A DNA stretch of 64,000 bases, from positions 1 to 64,000 of the forward strand of contig JBGPGE010000005.1 in the NCBI GenBank assembly GCA_041483675.1. The letters are read 5' to 3'. The position numbers were made by a program, and so were the translations under genes. How positions within the stretch are numbered: the first letter of the stretch is position 1; every line of letters starts with the position of its first letter. Below are positions 36,550 to 45,352 of the stretch, one piece after another. The stretch comes from 2-12-FULL-60-19 sp041483675. Lineage in GTDB: Bacteria; Desulfobacterota; Binatia; UBA9968. Below the pieces are notes generated by a model, which made no database searches, was not told where the DNA came from, and was given only the letters and a program-made list of their open reading frames with translations.

Positions 36550-36882
36550 ATGTCTTGGTGGACTTACAAGAAAGATAAAGACGGAAACTTTTGTGTTACA
36601 TCCAACGACGTTATCACAGCATTTACCTTCCTTGTCTTTCTCTCCGCACCCCTTTTTGCCTTCCTGTATTTCATCAATCCTTCAGGCATAGCTCGCTTGC
36701 TCCTCGGGGTCGGTTTTTTCTGCCTTTTGACCGCCAAGGTTTCACTATTCCGGCAAGGCGTGTGGAATTCCTGGGGACCTGGACAGATGACCAAATGGTG
36801 GTCACGGATCTACAAACTCGGGTATGTCCTCATCGGACTCGGTGCCGTGGTTACGCTGGCGCTGTACCGTGCGGTGCCTTAG
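36550..36882 (+). CDS. Small membrane protein, unknown function
   Basis: The 110-residue protein follows GGAGG with good spacing. It has three hydrophobic segments (AFTFLVFLSAPLFAFLYF; LLLGVGFFCLLTA; LGYVLIGLGAVVTLALY) and a W-rich N-terminus. It is an orphan of the accessory island. Confidence 0.6.
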   Translation: MSWWTYKKDKDGNFCVTSNDVITAFTFLVFLSAPLFAFLYFINPSGIARLLLGVGFFCLLTAKVSLFRQGVWNSWGPGQMTKWWSRIYKLGYVLIGLGAVVTLALYRAVP

Positions 36883-36902
36883 TCCGCGCGTTGGAACTAC
36901 AC

Positions 36903-37403
36903 ATGCGATGTTTTACAGAAACCGAATGTTCCCAATGGTTGCAGCAGCGAGGCATCGCGAAGCCTGCAATGTACACGCAGGCCTTACAGTTCGCACCTCC
37001 GACCGAACCCGGTCGTCTCACCGCTTTTATGCGCAACTTGTTTCTTGCCTTCGGTGAATTTCCTGGCGGACTTCTGGTCTTCGAAGACTGGGCGCTCTAC
37101 AGACCCGATGAGATGGCATTGATGACCGCGTTACGACGGGGGCACGGTGATGAGCGGCCGCTCATCGAAGCGCCCGGCCATCTGTTTGAACCCATCGAAA
37201 GTCCCGAGGCCATCGGCTATAGTTATTTGTCGGTGATCTTTGCGTGGAGCGCGTATCTCTATCTTGCATCGGGCGGAGCAACGATATGTTTTTGGGAAGG
37301 CGATTTAATTGACTTCTGGAGCCCGGACGCTGATCTTGTTAAGAAGGTTGCGGGACTCGTCGAGCAGTTGGGATCACAATCTACTCGTAGCCGAAGAAGC
37401 TAA
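36903..37403 (+). CDS. Hypothetical protein (166 residues)
   Basis: From ATG 36903 the frame gives a mixed alpha/beta soluble protein with GGLLVFEDWALYRPDEMALM and FAWSAYLYLASGGATICFWEG. No family was recognised. It is compatible with an immunity-type protein but nothing shows that directly. It starts 20 bp after the small membrane protein gene. Confidence 0.5.
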   Translation: MRCFTETECSQWLQQRGIAKPAMYTQALQFAPPTEPGRLTAFMRNLFLAFGEFPGGLLVFEDWALYRPDEMALMTALRRGHGDERPLIEAPGHLFEPIESPEAIGYSYLSVIFAWSAYLYLASGGATICFWEGDLIDFWSPDADLVKKVAGLVEQLGSQSTRSRRS

Positions 37404-37466
37404 ACAGTCACTGAAAATTGATCGGCGAATACCGGCACTAATGAAACAGCTTCCTGGACATGCGGG

Positions 37467-37781
37467 ATGGAAGTGAAACACGCATACGTCAGCGGCTTTT
37501 CGCTCTGGAACGCGAAGCCGCCCGGAAACCGCTTCGGCGGGCGCATTCGCTTTGAGAAAGGAACTGGCGGCATTGGCTACACGTGGCGGCTTGAAGATGA
37601 GAATGGCGAGTTCCTCAGTCTTGTTACTCGACCGGTTTCGCTCCGCGTAATACCACCTGGACATGATCCGTTCGACTATGCCCTGACTCATGCCATTGAA
37701 GGCATCCGGCGCTATCGGATGGGACGTCAAAAGGTCTTTACGGTGGAGAAGTGGGCGTGGGAAGACGAGAGCAGTATCTAA
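37467..37781 (+). CDS. Hypothetical protein (104 residues)
   Basis: A basic, Gly- and aromatic-rich protein (GFSLWNAKPPGNRFGGRIRF; AIEGIRRYRMGRQKVFTVEK). No family recognised. Codon use looks coding, but the start context is weak. It lies between other orphan genes. Confidence 0.45.
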   Translation: MEVKHAYVSGFSLWNAKPPGNRFGGRIRFEKGTGGIGYTWRLEDENGEFLSLVTRPVSLRVIPPGHDPFDYALTHAIEGIRRYRMGRQKVFTVEKWAWEDESSI

Positions 37782-37842
37782 CTCTCGCTTCGCTTCAAAA
37801 CTGGGTGAAGAAAAGGGGGTCTTTTCTTGGCCCGCATGAAAT

Positions 37843-38355
37843 ATGACGACGCTCCGCTGCACTAAGAAGCTTCTTCGGCGGCTGCGCGTTCCCGACGAAT
37901 CCGCAGCGGCCCCGCCGACTACCGTACTCGGCGACTGGTATGCGAACATCCTCTTTTCCAGGCCCCAGCAGCTTGTCCTTTGCGTGAGCGAGCGCACCTT
38001 GCTTGCGGTTGTCATCCTCGCTAAAGAACTCGACACCCTGCCGCTTCGTCTAGCGGCCGGTCTGCGCGAAATTCTTACGCGGATCGGAGTATCTCAAGAG
38101 CCGATCGAAATCGAAACCCGAGAAATGGCGCAGTTTGCTTACGGTCCGACACAGAGCAAGCGGGTGCTGGGTTCGATGAACGACTTCATGTTCGAGCTCT
38201 CCTGGCTGCTTGACGACCGTCCGGGCCTAAGTTTGCTTGAGATTTCCGTTCAAATCGCCGAAACGCCGTGCAGCCCTCTCAGTTACAAAAATCCGAAAGA
38301 GTTCACGCTGGAACTCTTCCGCTCGGGCCTTTCGGGTGTGCGAGAAATTCATTAA
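37843..38355 (+). CDS. DUF6933-like protein
   Basis: The 170-residue protein fits the pattern R-C-T-K-K-L-L-x-R-L near the start, TVLGDWYANILF, LVLCVSERTLLAVV and VLGSMNDFMFEL. That family has unknown function and is scattered in accessory DNA. A shortened in-frame copy of its ends lies at 39243-39341, so the locus has been duplicated. Confidence 0.7.
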   Translation: MTTLRCTKKLLRRLRVPDESAAAPPTTVLGDWYANILFSRPQQLVLCVSERTLLAVVILAKELDTLPLRLAAGLREILTRIGVSQEPIEIETREMAQFAYGPTQSKRVLGSMNDFMFELSWLLDDRPGLSLLEISVQIAETPCSPLSYKNPKEFTLELFRSGLSGVREIH

Positions 38356-38400
38356 CATGGATTGAGATAAGGGGTACGAGTCGCGCTTCAGGACAACTGA

Positions 38401-39246
38401 ATGAACCGAACCAAATCACCTAAACCGATCGAATTCGATGCGATTCCGCGCGAACCGCATCACCCTCTTCGTTTGCGGTGGCAGGCGAAGTTCCTGAAAT
38501 TGCTAGGGCGCATGCCGGACGCCAAGCTGGCGCGCAAGATGGGCGCGAGCTTGACCGCGGTCCAAGGTGAAAGACGGCGAAGAGGAATCGATTCCTCTTC
38601 GCCGCACCGCGCGCCAGTTCAGTGGACCGCGAGGATGATTCGACTTTTAGGAACCGACATCGATGACAGGGTTGCCGAGAAGCTTGGACTTCCAGTGTAC
38701 CTGGTGCGTCACAAGCGGCAAAGGCTGGGCATACCGCCCTACGGCGACGTTCCTGAGCAACACCATCCGCGCGCCTTCAACTGGACGAAGAGCAGGATTG
38801 CCTTGTTAGGCACCGATTCCGATCAGAAGATTGCCGACCGCTTGGGAACGACTCTGGGTGTGGTTGGACTTCAACGCACGCGGCTGGGAATGCCCAGCTT
38901 CTATCCCTATAGACGTATTTCATGGACAAAAGAGATGGTAGCGCTCCTTGGTAAGGCGACCGACTGGGAGATCGCGGGGAGATACAAGATGAAGCGAGAG
39001 AGCGTAGCACGAGAACGGCAAAAGCGAGGGATTCCACCTTGCGTTGACACCCGACCGGTGATACGGACTTCGAAGCTTAGGCCCGTTCTGTCCTTACCGA
39101 TTCGAGTGATCGCGCTGCGTTACAAACTCACGTACGAGACTATAGCAAAACTTCGCCGAGAACTGGGCGTTCTTCCGTTGGAGCGCTGGTCGTCCAAAGG
39201 CAAGAAAAGGGATCGGGAGTCTTTTCGCAACACGTATGAAACATGA
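38401..39246 (+). CDS. Protein of tandem helix-turn-helix repeats
   Basis: The 281-residue basic protein consists of four clear repeats and a weak fifth, each about 45-55 residues: W-T-x5-LLG-x3-D-x-x-[IV]A-x-[KR]-[LM]G-x7-V-x3-R-x-RLGI. Repeat starts lie near residues 27, 74, 127, 174 and 230. Each repeat reads as one HTH unit, so the whole should bind an extended DNA site. The gene sits between DUF6933 and its shrunken copy. No full-length relative is recognised. Confidence 0.7.
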   Translation: MNRTKSPKPIEFDAIPREPHHPLRLRWQAKFLKLLGRMPDAKLARKMGASLTAVQGERRRRGIDSSSPHRAPVQWTARMIRLLGTDIDDRVAEKLGLPVYLVRHKRQRLGIPPYGDVPEQHHPRAFNWTKSRIALLGTDSDQKIADRLGTTLGVVGLQRTRLGMPSFYPYRRISWTKEMVALLGKATDWEIAGRYKMKRESVARERQKRGIPPCVDTRPVIRTSKLRPVLSLPIRVIALRYKLTYETIAKLRRELGVLPLERWSSKGKKRDRESFRNTYET

Positions 39247-39341
39247 TCACGCTCCGCTGCACTAAGAAGCTTCTCCGGCGGCTGCGCGTTCCTGACGAAT
39301 CCGCAGCGTCCCCGCCGACTGGTGCGCGAGAGATTCATTAA
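39243..39341 (+). pseudogene. Internally deleted in-frame copy of the DUF6933 gene (32 residues)
   Basis: The first 26 or so codons match 37843-37920 almost base for base and the last six match the end of that gene (REIH stop). The 130 or more codons between are missing, yet the frame is kept. The sequence after the stop (CATGGATCGCGATAAGG) also matches that after the full copy. It overlaps the end of the tandem-HTH gene by 4 bp. Confidence 0.75.
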
Positions 39342-39377
39342 CATGGATCGCGATAAGGGAGCCGGAGGAAACCGATC

Positions 39378-39740
39378 ATGAACTACGCGCTGTGGATCGT
39401 TCAGGGGCTGCTTGCGCTCCTCTTTCTGTGGGCCGGCGGAATGAAGCTGGTTCTTCCGATCGAGGAAATGACGAAGCAGATGGCGATGCCGGGCTGGTTT
39501 CTGCGGTTCATCGGCGTGGCCGAGGTGTTCGGCGCGATCGGTCTGATCCTACCCGGGATCCTGCGCATCCGGCCGGGCCTGACACCGCTGGCCGCCGCCG
39601 GGCTGGTGATCATTATGATCGGCGCGACGGTAATCACGCTGGCGGGTGGTGATGTCGTGATGGCGCTGCTCCCGCTGGTGGCGGGGCTTCTTGCGGCGTT
39701 CGTCGCCTACGGCCGCTGGCGGCTGGCGCCCGTTCGCTGA
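39378..39740 (+). CDS. DoxX-like membrane protein
   Basis: The 120-residue protein has four hydrophobic helices and DoxX features: LLALLFLWAGGMKL, then FLRFIGVAEVFGAIGLILPG. Such proteins are linked to redox or quinone functions but most are uncharacterised. GGAGG precedes the start. Confidence 0.8.
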   Translation: MNYALWIVQGLLALLFLWAGGMKLVLPIEEMTKQMAMPGWFLRFIGVAEVFGAIGLILPGILRIRPGLTPLAAAGLVIIMIGATVITLAGGDVVMALLPLVAGLLAAFVAYGRWRLAPVR

Positions 39741-39863
39741 GACCCTTCTCCCTCCATTTCCAGATTTGATGGATGTTTCTTTTGTCAGCCACACTGATAT
39801 TATGCTGACCAGCCCCGCGTCAGGCGGCCGGCGACTGAATCGGAAAACGGTTTTTCAAGTTTT

Positions 39864-40685
39864 ATGACCTCGGAATCAATCCGCAATTGGCATGACCTCC
39901 TCGACCGCTACGGAGAGTTCAAATCCGGCCAATGGTGCTTTCGCGGAGACCGGGCGGGACGGGGCCTCAAGACGAGTCTCGAACGCGCCGCGATAGACCG
40001 CTGGGGACGCGACTGGTCCGAGATGCCGGACATCGAGAACGGCCTGCTGCGCCGGTTCAAGCGCGAAGCCCATCTCTACCTGACCCGCGAACCCGATGAA
40101 GACGATATCATTGGGTGGCTCTCCCTGATGCGCCACCACGGGGCTCCAACGCGACTCCATGATTGGACCTATTCCTTTTTCGTAGCCGTCTACTTCGCCC
40201 TCAACCGGGCCGACGCCGACGAGCAGCCGTGTATCTGGGCGATGAATCTGGGCCGGATTCGCGAAGTCGTAGAGGCGAAAACTCATCTGAGAAACCTGCT
40301 CAACGACGATCCCAACGCCAAAAAACAAGCCACCGTCGATGCGATCATCAACTCCTCGCCGCGCCATGCCCTGGTATTTCCCTTGAATCCCTCGAAGATG
40401 AACCAACGGCTGATTCTGCAACAGAGCGTATTTGTCGTCCCCGGCGACATCACGAAACCGTTTATGGAAAACCTCGGAGCCGTCGATGTCCCCGACAAAG
40501 TGGTCGTGAAGATGCTTCTGCCCTCGGAACGAACGTTTCTTCAGGAGGCGACGAAGGAACTCCTCGCCATGAACATGAGCTCCGCGACTTTGTTTCCGGG
40601 CCTCGACGGCTTCGGACAGAATCTGGCCGCGCTGATCCCATTTCCCGAGCTGCGAGCCGTGGATACCAAAGTCGGAAGGGAATAA
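39864..40685 (+). CDS. FRG domain-containing protein
   Basis: The 273-residue protein has the FRG core: WCFRGDRAG near residue 24, LMRHHGAPTRLHDWTYSFFV near 90, and later RLILQQSVFVVPGD. FRG proteins are mostly of unknown function and common in accessory and defence-like regions. It is followed 14 bp later by a GFA-type gene. Confidence 0.88.
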   Translation: MTSESIRNWHDLLDRYGEFKSGQWCFRGDRAGRGLKTSLERAAIDRWGRDWSEMPDIENGLLRRFKREAHLYLTREPDEDDIIGWLSLMRHHGAPTRLHDWTYSFFVAVYFALNRADADEQPCIWAMNLGRIREVVEAKTHLRNLLNDDPNAKKQATVDAIINSSPRHALVFPLNPSKMNQRLILQQSVFVVPGDITKPFMENLGAVDVPDKVVVKMLLPSERTFLQEATKELLAMNMSSATLFPGLDGFGQNLAALIPFPELRAVDTKVGRE

Positions 40686-40699
40686 GTTAACAGGTTATC

Positions 40700-41104
40700 A
40701 TGTCCGATCAGGCCCTGCGCGGAAGTTGTCTTTGCAAAGCAGTTAAGTATGAGGTGAGACCGCCGTTTATCAGGTTCACTCACTGTTATTGCTCGCGTTG
40801 CCGGAAAGCAACGGGCACCGCGCGGGCCACCAACATCGCCGTCGCGCCCGAGCAGTTCCGCTGGATATCGGGAGAGGAACTGATCTCGCGCTACGATCTC
40901 CCCGAAGCGAGAAGTTTTTCGACCGCCATTTGCACCCGCTGCAACTCTCCGGTGCCGCGTCCGACGCGCAATCGCGAGCAAGTGATCGTCCCTTCAGGCA
41001 CTCTCGACGATGAACCGCCGATGGGGCCGTCGGCCCATCGCCAATGGGCGAGCCGAGTCGGGTGGGCGGCGATCGACGAATCGCATCTGCCGTGCCAGGA
41101 CTGA
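40700..41104 (+). CDS. GFA/CENP-V family zinc protein
   Basis: The 134-residue protein has the paired cysteine sites of the glutathione-dependent formaldehyde-activating family: GSCLCKAVKYEV, CYCSRCRKATG, and CTRCNSPVPR. These bind zinc. Actual substrates of such short proteins are mostly unknown; formaldehyde conversion is not proven. Confidence 0.88.
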   Translation: MSDQALRGSCLCKAVKYEVRPPFIRFTHCYCSRCRKATGTARATNIAVAPEQFRWISGEELISRYDLPEARSFSTAICTRCNSPVPRPTRNREQVIVPSGTLDDEPPMGPSAHRQWASRVGWAAIDESHLPCQD

Positions 41105-41161
41105 TCGAGACCGGCCGCCGCCGTAAAAAACGCGTTGCTGACCAAGCCGGCTTCAAACAGG

Positions 41162-42070
41162 ATGAGACCGAAAACCAGTGCCGGCCCCTCTGACGGGGCA
41201 CGGAAAGCCGACATCTCGCCGACAGGCAATGAGGGCCCGCGAAACACGGGCTTTGGTACGGCGATGCAGCGAGCGGCGCACCAGATCCTGGATCATCCCA
41301 AAATATTCGACGACCCGCTCGCGCTTCGCATCATCGGCGTGGAGGCCGAGTCGGCGCTGCGGGCTCGTCTAAAACACTTCCAGAAACCGCCGGTGCGGGA
41401 CATGCGCGCATATTTTGCAGTGCGCTACCGGTATGTCGAAGACGAGTTGGCGCGATCCGTCCAGAGGGGCGTCAGGCAATACGTAATTCTTGGCGCAGGT
41501 CTCGATACCTTTGCCTATCGAAATTCCCTCCCCGACGCCTTCCTGCGTGTCTTCGAGGTCGACCATCCCGCCACGCAGCAGCACAAGCGCAATCGCCTGG
41601 AGCAGGCGGCTATTGCTATTCCAGACTCCGTAAGCTTTGTCGCCTTCGACTTCGAGCGACAAGGGATAGCCGATGCGCTCCGACAAGCGGGCTTCCGGTG
41701 CGACGAGCCGGCTTTTTTCGCCTGGCTTGGAGTAGCTCGCTACCTGAGCCGGGACGCGGTAATGTCGGTCTTGACGGCTATTCGCTCGTCGGCAACCCCT
41801 GGCAGCGAGGTTATTTTCGACTGTCCCTTCTATCCCTCTCCGCTGCAACGGCTCCGGCAATGGGCTCACCGCGCGATTGCAAATCGGCGGGCAAAAAAGC
41901 CTCGCCTGACTTACTTCGGGCCGTCGTCGCTTCGGGGCGACCTCAAGCGAATTGGATTTAGCGCGGTGAAAGTTTTGGGACCGGAGGAAATGGAAATGCG
42001 CTATTGCAAGGATCGTCCCGACGGCCTTCGAGTCTCGCGTCAAGGTTTTCTGGTGATGGCGCGGGTTTGA
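41162..42070 (+). CDS. Leucine carboxyl methyltransferase-like SAM-dependent methyltransferase
   Basis: The protein (302 residues from ATG 41162; a TTG at 41135 is also possible) matches the LCMT/TIGR00027 family: DHPKIFDDPLALRI, FAVRYRYVEDEL, the SAM-binding YVILGAGLDTFAYR, and RVFEVDHPATQQHKR. Bacterial members methylate varied small acids. No partner gene is evident. Confidence 0.88.
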   Translation: MRPKTSAGPSDGARKADISPTGNEGPRNTGFGTAMQRAAHQILDHPKIFDDPLALRIIGVEAESALRARLKHFQKPPVRDMRAYFAVRYRYVEDELARSVQRGVRQYVILGAGLDTFAYRNSLPDAFLRVFEVDHPATQQHKRNRLEQAAIAIPDSVSFVAFDFERQGIADALRQAGFRCDEPAFFAWLGVARYLSRDAVMSVLTAIRSSATPGSEVIFDCPFYPSPLQRLRQWAHRAIANRRAKKPRLTYFGPSSLRGDLKRIGFSAVKVLGPEEMEMRYCKDRPDGLRVSRQGFLVMARV

Positions 42071-42115
42071 GGCGCGATCCGTCAACCAGCACTCTGAAAA
42101 AAGCCGAGCGCCGGA

Positions 42116-42811
42116 ATGAAACTTATCTTGCTCCCCGGCCTGGACGGCACCGGCGTGCTGTTCGAGCCGCTTCTTCAAGTCCTGCCGCAGGCGGTGACTC
42201 CGGTGGTTCAATCGTATCCCGGCGATGTTCCGTTGTCCTACGTTGACTTGCTGCCCATTGCGCGAGCGGCGCTGCCGCTCTTCGAGCCCTTCATTTTGCT
42301 GGGCGAATCGTTTTCGGGGCCGCTTGCGTTACGAATCGCCGCAGACAACCCTCCCGGGCTGAGGGGCGTGATTCTGTGCGCTTCTTTCGTGCGCAACCCC
42401 GTCCGGTTCTTTCCACAGGCCTGCCGACCGCTGATCCGGCCGTTTATCTTCAGCTCCTGGCCACCCTGGTTTCGCTGCCGGGCTTTATTTGTCGGCTATT
42501 CGAGCCACGCGATGTTCGAGCTGGTCGAGCGCGCGCATCGGATCGTCACCGCTGAAGTCATGGCGGCGCGGGCAAGGGAGATTGTCGCGGTGGATGCGGT
42601 GAAGGCGCTTTCCGCCTGCGGCGTGCCGCTTCTATACATAGCGGGCGCGCGGGACCGGTTGGTGCCGGAGCACAACCGAAGGCGAATCACGCAGATCAAG
42701 CCGAGCGTCAAGGTGGTCGTACTACCGGCGTCTCACATGGTGTTGCAAGATGTCCCGGAAGCGGCGGCAAAGGTCATCGCGGAGTTTGCCGCGGCAGTTG
42801 GGGCCGTTTAA
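42116..42811 (+). CDS. Alpha/beta hydrolase
   Basis: The 231-residue protein has the nucleophile Ser65 in LGESFSG, the probable acid in AGARDRLVP and the histidine in PASHMVLQ, and a LLPGLDGTG oxyanion region at the N-terminus. It should hydrolyse an ester or related bond. It lies 45 bp after the methyltransferase gene; no substrate clue is visible. Confidence 0.88.
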   Translation: MKLILLPGLDGTGVLFEPLLQVLPQAVTPVVQSYPGDVPLSYVDLLPIARAALPLFEPFILLGESFSGPLALRIAADNPPGLRGVILCASFVRNPVRFFPQACRPLIRPFIFSSWPPWFRCRALFVGYSSHAMFELVERAHRIVTAEVMAARAREIVAVDAVKALSACGVPLLYIAGARDRLVPEHNRRRITQIKPSVKVVVLPASHMVLQDVPEAAAKVIAEFAAAVGAV

Positions 42812-42853
42812 GCATTGAGCGATGGATGGGAACGGAGCGGTGAACGATTCTCT

Positions 42854-43013
42854 TCGAGGCCGGTCAAAAAGGTCTGAGCTGAGCTAAGTCGAAGGTTCCC
42901 AGATACAAGGCGCGCTAAAATCAATAGCCGAGCGCAGGCGTACTCTTTGCAATACGTCGAACGAGACGTTTCGAAGCGCAACGCAGTAGATGGGCCTTTT
43001 TCAACGGCCTCGA
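42854..43013. mobile_element. MITE-like element with terminal inverted repeats
   Basis: About 160 bp ends in near-perfect inverted repeats: TCGAGGCCGGTCAAAAAGG on the left and CCTTTTTCAACGGCCTCGA on the right. No coding capacity. It fills most of the 203-bp gap between the hydrolase and dnaB stops and ends next to the dnaB stop codon. No transposase for it is visible and no second copy was seen here. Confidence 0.7.
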
Positions 43014-43014
43014 C

Positions 43015-44391
43015 CTAGCCCTCTTCGGCCTCTTCGTAAGAGATCTCCTCGCGCTCGGCCAAATCTTCGAAGCGGGTGAATTCGTTGAGGAAGGCAAGCT
43101 GCACGGTGCCGATCGGCCCGTTGCGCTGCTTGGCGATGATGATCTCCGCCGTTCCCTTGTCCGGCGATTTTGGGTTGTAGACCTCGTCGCGGTAGATAAA
43201 CGCAATGACGTCGGCGTCCTGCTCGATGGCGCCCGACTCCCTCAGATCGGCCATCATGGGCCGCTTGTCTCCCCGATCCTCCACGCGGCGGTTGAGCTGT
43301 GAGATTCCGATGACCGGCACGCGCAGCTCTTTGGCCAGGGCCTTGAGCGACCGGGAGATTTCGGAGATCTCCTGCTCCCGGTTGGACGCGTTTCCCATGC
43401 CGCGCATGAGCTGCAAGTAGTCGACGACCACCAGCCCGACCTTCTTCTCTCTGTCCCGGATCAGCCGGCGCGCCTTGGCCCGAAGCTCCAACACGGAAAT
43501 CGCGGGCGTGTCGTCTATATAGATGAGCGCCTCGTGCAATCTCCCCGCCGCGTTCGCGAGCTTGGGAAAGTCGCGCTCTCCAAGATAGCCGGCCCGGACT
43601 TTGGAGTTGTCCACCCGCGCCTCGGAGCAGAGCATCCTCAATACCAACTGCTCTCTCGCCATTTCCAGCGAGAAGACGGCGACGCCGACCCCGGCGTTCA
43701 AGGCAGCATGCGTCGCGATGTTCAGGGCCAACGCGGTCTTGCCCATGCTCGGCCTTCCCGCCACGATGATCAGTTCCGACGGCTGGAGCCCCGCCGTCAA
43801 CTTGTCTAGATCCTTGAAGCCGGTCGGCACCCCCGTAACCAGCTCTTTGCGCTCGTAGAGCTTTTCGACCGCCTTCAGCGTGTCCTTGATCATGTCGCCG
43901 ACGGCGACAAACGAAGCCTGAATCTTCTTTTCCGCGATGTCGAAAATGACCTTCTCGGCGGCGTCGAGAAACTCATCGACGTTGCTCTGTTCCTCGTAGC
44001 CCCGCGTGGCGATCTGCGTGGCGGCTGTGATCAGGTGGCGCAGGATCGCCTTTTCGCGCACGATACGAGCGTAGTAGGCGATGTTGGCGGCCGTCGGCAC
44101 CGCATCGTTCAACGAGGCGAGATAGGCCGCTCCACCCGCCGCCTCGAGATCGCCGCGCGCTTTGAGCAGCTCGCTCAGCGTGATGATATCGACCGGCTCG
44201 TTGCGGTCGCAAAGCTCCACCATCGCGCGGAAGATCTTGCGGTGGGACTCGCGGTAGAAGTCGTCCGGGGTGATGGTCTCCAAGACCCGGTTGATCGCCT
44301 CGTTCTCAAGCAGGATGCCGCCCAGGACCGAGGCCTCGGCTTCGAGATTCTGCGGCGGAACTTTACGGAGGTTCTCTTCCAGGGAAGCCAT
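43015..44391 (-). CDS. dnaB: Replicative DNA helicase DnaB
   Basis: The 458-residue protein has the N-terminal domain (PPQNLEAEASVLGGILLENEA), linker helix, Walker A GRPSMGKT (212-219), Walker B VVDYLQLM and FRGSGQ-type RDSGAIEQDADV region. It unwinds DNA at the replication fork. No intein is present. It is preceded by repeats and an AT-rich stretch. Confidence 0.96.
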   Translation of the reverse strand: MASLEENLRKVPPQNLEAEASVLGGILLENEAINRVLETITPDDFYRESHRKIFRAMVELCDRNEPVDIITLSELLKARGDLEAAGGAAYLASLNDAVPTAANIAYYARIVREKAILRHLITAATQIATRGYEEQSNVDEFLDAAEKVIFDIAEKKIQASFVAVGDMIKDTLKAVEKLYERKELVTGVPTGFKDLDKLTAGLQPSELIIVAGRPSMGKTALALNIATHAALNAGVGVAVFSLEMAREQLVLRMLCSEARVDNSKVRAGYLGERDFPKLANAAGRLHEALIYIDDTPAISVLELRAKARRLIRDREKKVGLVVVDYLQLMRGMGNASNREQEISEISRSLKALAKELRVPVIGISQLNRRVEDRGDKRPMMADLRESGAIEQDADVIAFIYRDEVYNPKSPDKGTAEIIIAKQRNGPIGTVQLAFLNEFTRFEDLAEREEISYEEAEEG

Positions 44392-44394
44392 GGT

Positions 44395-44544
44395 TCAGTT
44401 TTGAGTGCTGAGTTCTGAGCGCTGAGTTAAAAACCCGATCCGAACCATGGCCAAGTAGTTGAGACAGGAGAGATGGTTCACGTTACTGCAAAAAAAATAA
44501 AAAGCAAGAAAATTTTTCTGTTGGTGAAAACTATTTTGCGCTAA
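44395..44544. other. Repeat and AT-rich stretch upstream of dnaB
   Basis: 44395-44428 holds 7-bp GAGTNCT units. At 44473-44544 on the plus strand a 23-codon frame (MVHVTAKKIKSKKIF...) follows AGGAGAG, but the reading is A/T-driven and may be chance. The 186-bp gap has no other recognised feature; a dnaB promoter probably lies here. Confidence 0.3.
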
Positions 44545-44577
44545 GACGCGAGCGCGGAGGCAAGCAGGCGAACGACG

Positions 44578-45288
44578 CTAAAAAACGCTGCCGGCTGCTG
44601 CAATAGCTTCGCACAACGAGCGCAGGTCCGTAAGATCGTTCAAAATGACGCCCGCGCCCGCCTTCGTCAGCGCGGCCTTGTTATACGGACCGGTCGTCAC
44701 GCCGATAAAGGCGCAGCCGGTTGCCAGAGCGGCTTGAACATCGCGAGGGGTGTCACCGACGAGCACGACGCTGCTGGGATCGCGGCCGAAGACTTCGGCG
44801 AATCGCCCGCGCGCCGCGGGCGGAAGGGACTCGCGCAACTCGCCGTCTTCGGAAAAGGCGCCGCAGACAAACTGGTCGAAGTCGATGCCCGCCGACTCAA
44901 GCTTGATCCGGGCCGTCGCCTGCGTCGAGCCGGTGAGCAGGCCGACCGCGCATTCCATCCTCACGCGAACCGCTTGAACGGCCTGGTTCGCGCCGGGAAT
45001 TTCGCGCGCCGGCTGGAGTTTCAATTCCTCGGCGAGATTGCAGGCGTACCGCTCGAACGCAAACGCGCGGCGGCGGTCGAAATCGTCGGCCTTGAGATCG
45101 AGCCGCCGAACCACCTCCATCAAAATAGCCGTGTCCGTAAGGCCGGAGACCTCTTCCGCTGCAAAGATAGGACAAGGAACGCCGAACGCTTCCTTGAATG
45201 CCGCGGAAAAACATTTCCCCGCCGCCTTGCCGCAGTCCACCAGCGTGCCGTCGATGTCGAAGAGAACGAGGGTCTCGGGAGGAGCCAT
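44578..45288 (-). CDS. HAD-superfamily phosphatase (phosphoglycolate phosphatase-like)
   Basis: The 236-residue protein has motif I LFDIDGTLVD (nucleophile Asp11 and Asp13), LLTGSTQATARIKLESAGI and motif IV VVLVGDTPRDVQAAL. The insertion cap is small and helical. Substrate is not readable; phosphoglycolate or another small phosphate ester fits. It follows pckG on the same strand with a repeat between. Confidence 0.9.
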   Translation of the reverse strand: MAPPETLVLFDIDGTLVDCGKAAGKCFSAAFKEAFGVPCPIFAAEEVSGLTDTAILMEVVRRLDLKADDFDRRRAFAFERYACNLAEELKLQPAREIPGANQAVQAVRVRMECAVGLLTGSTQATARIKLESAGIDFDQFVCGAFSEDGELRESLPPAARGRFAEVFGRDPSSVVLVGDTPRDVQAALATGCAFIGVTTGPYNKAALTKAGAGVILNDLTDLRSLCEAIAAAGSVF

Positions 45289-45293
45289 GAAAG

Positions 45294-45352
45294 AATTTTC
45301 GATTTTAGATTTTGGATTTTAGGTTCAATCGGCAATCGAAAATCTAAAATTG
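45294..45352. repeat. 7-bp-periodic hairpin repeat (AAAATCN family), copy 2
   Basis: AATTTTCGATTTTAGATTTT on the left pairs with AATCGAAAATCTAAAATT on the right. It fills the gap between the pckG stop and the phosphatase start, exactly as at 2023-2084. Confidence 0.85.

Noticed and set aside
36591..36902. Upstream extension of the 166-residue hypothetical protein
   Set aside because: It overlaps the small membrane protein in another frame, and that gene has a good ribosome site and membrane segments.
44473..44544. 23-codon frame with a good ribosome site upstream of dnaB
   Set aside because: Too short and A/T-driven to claim as a gene; noted in the feature list only.
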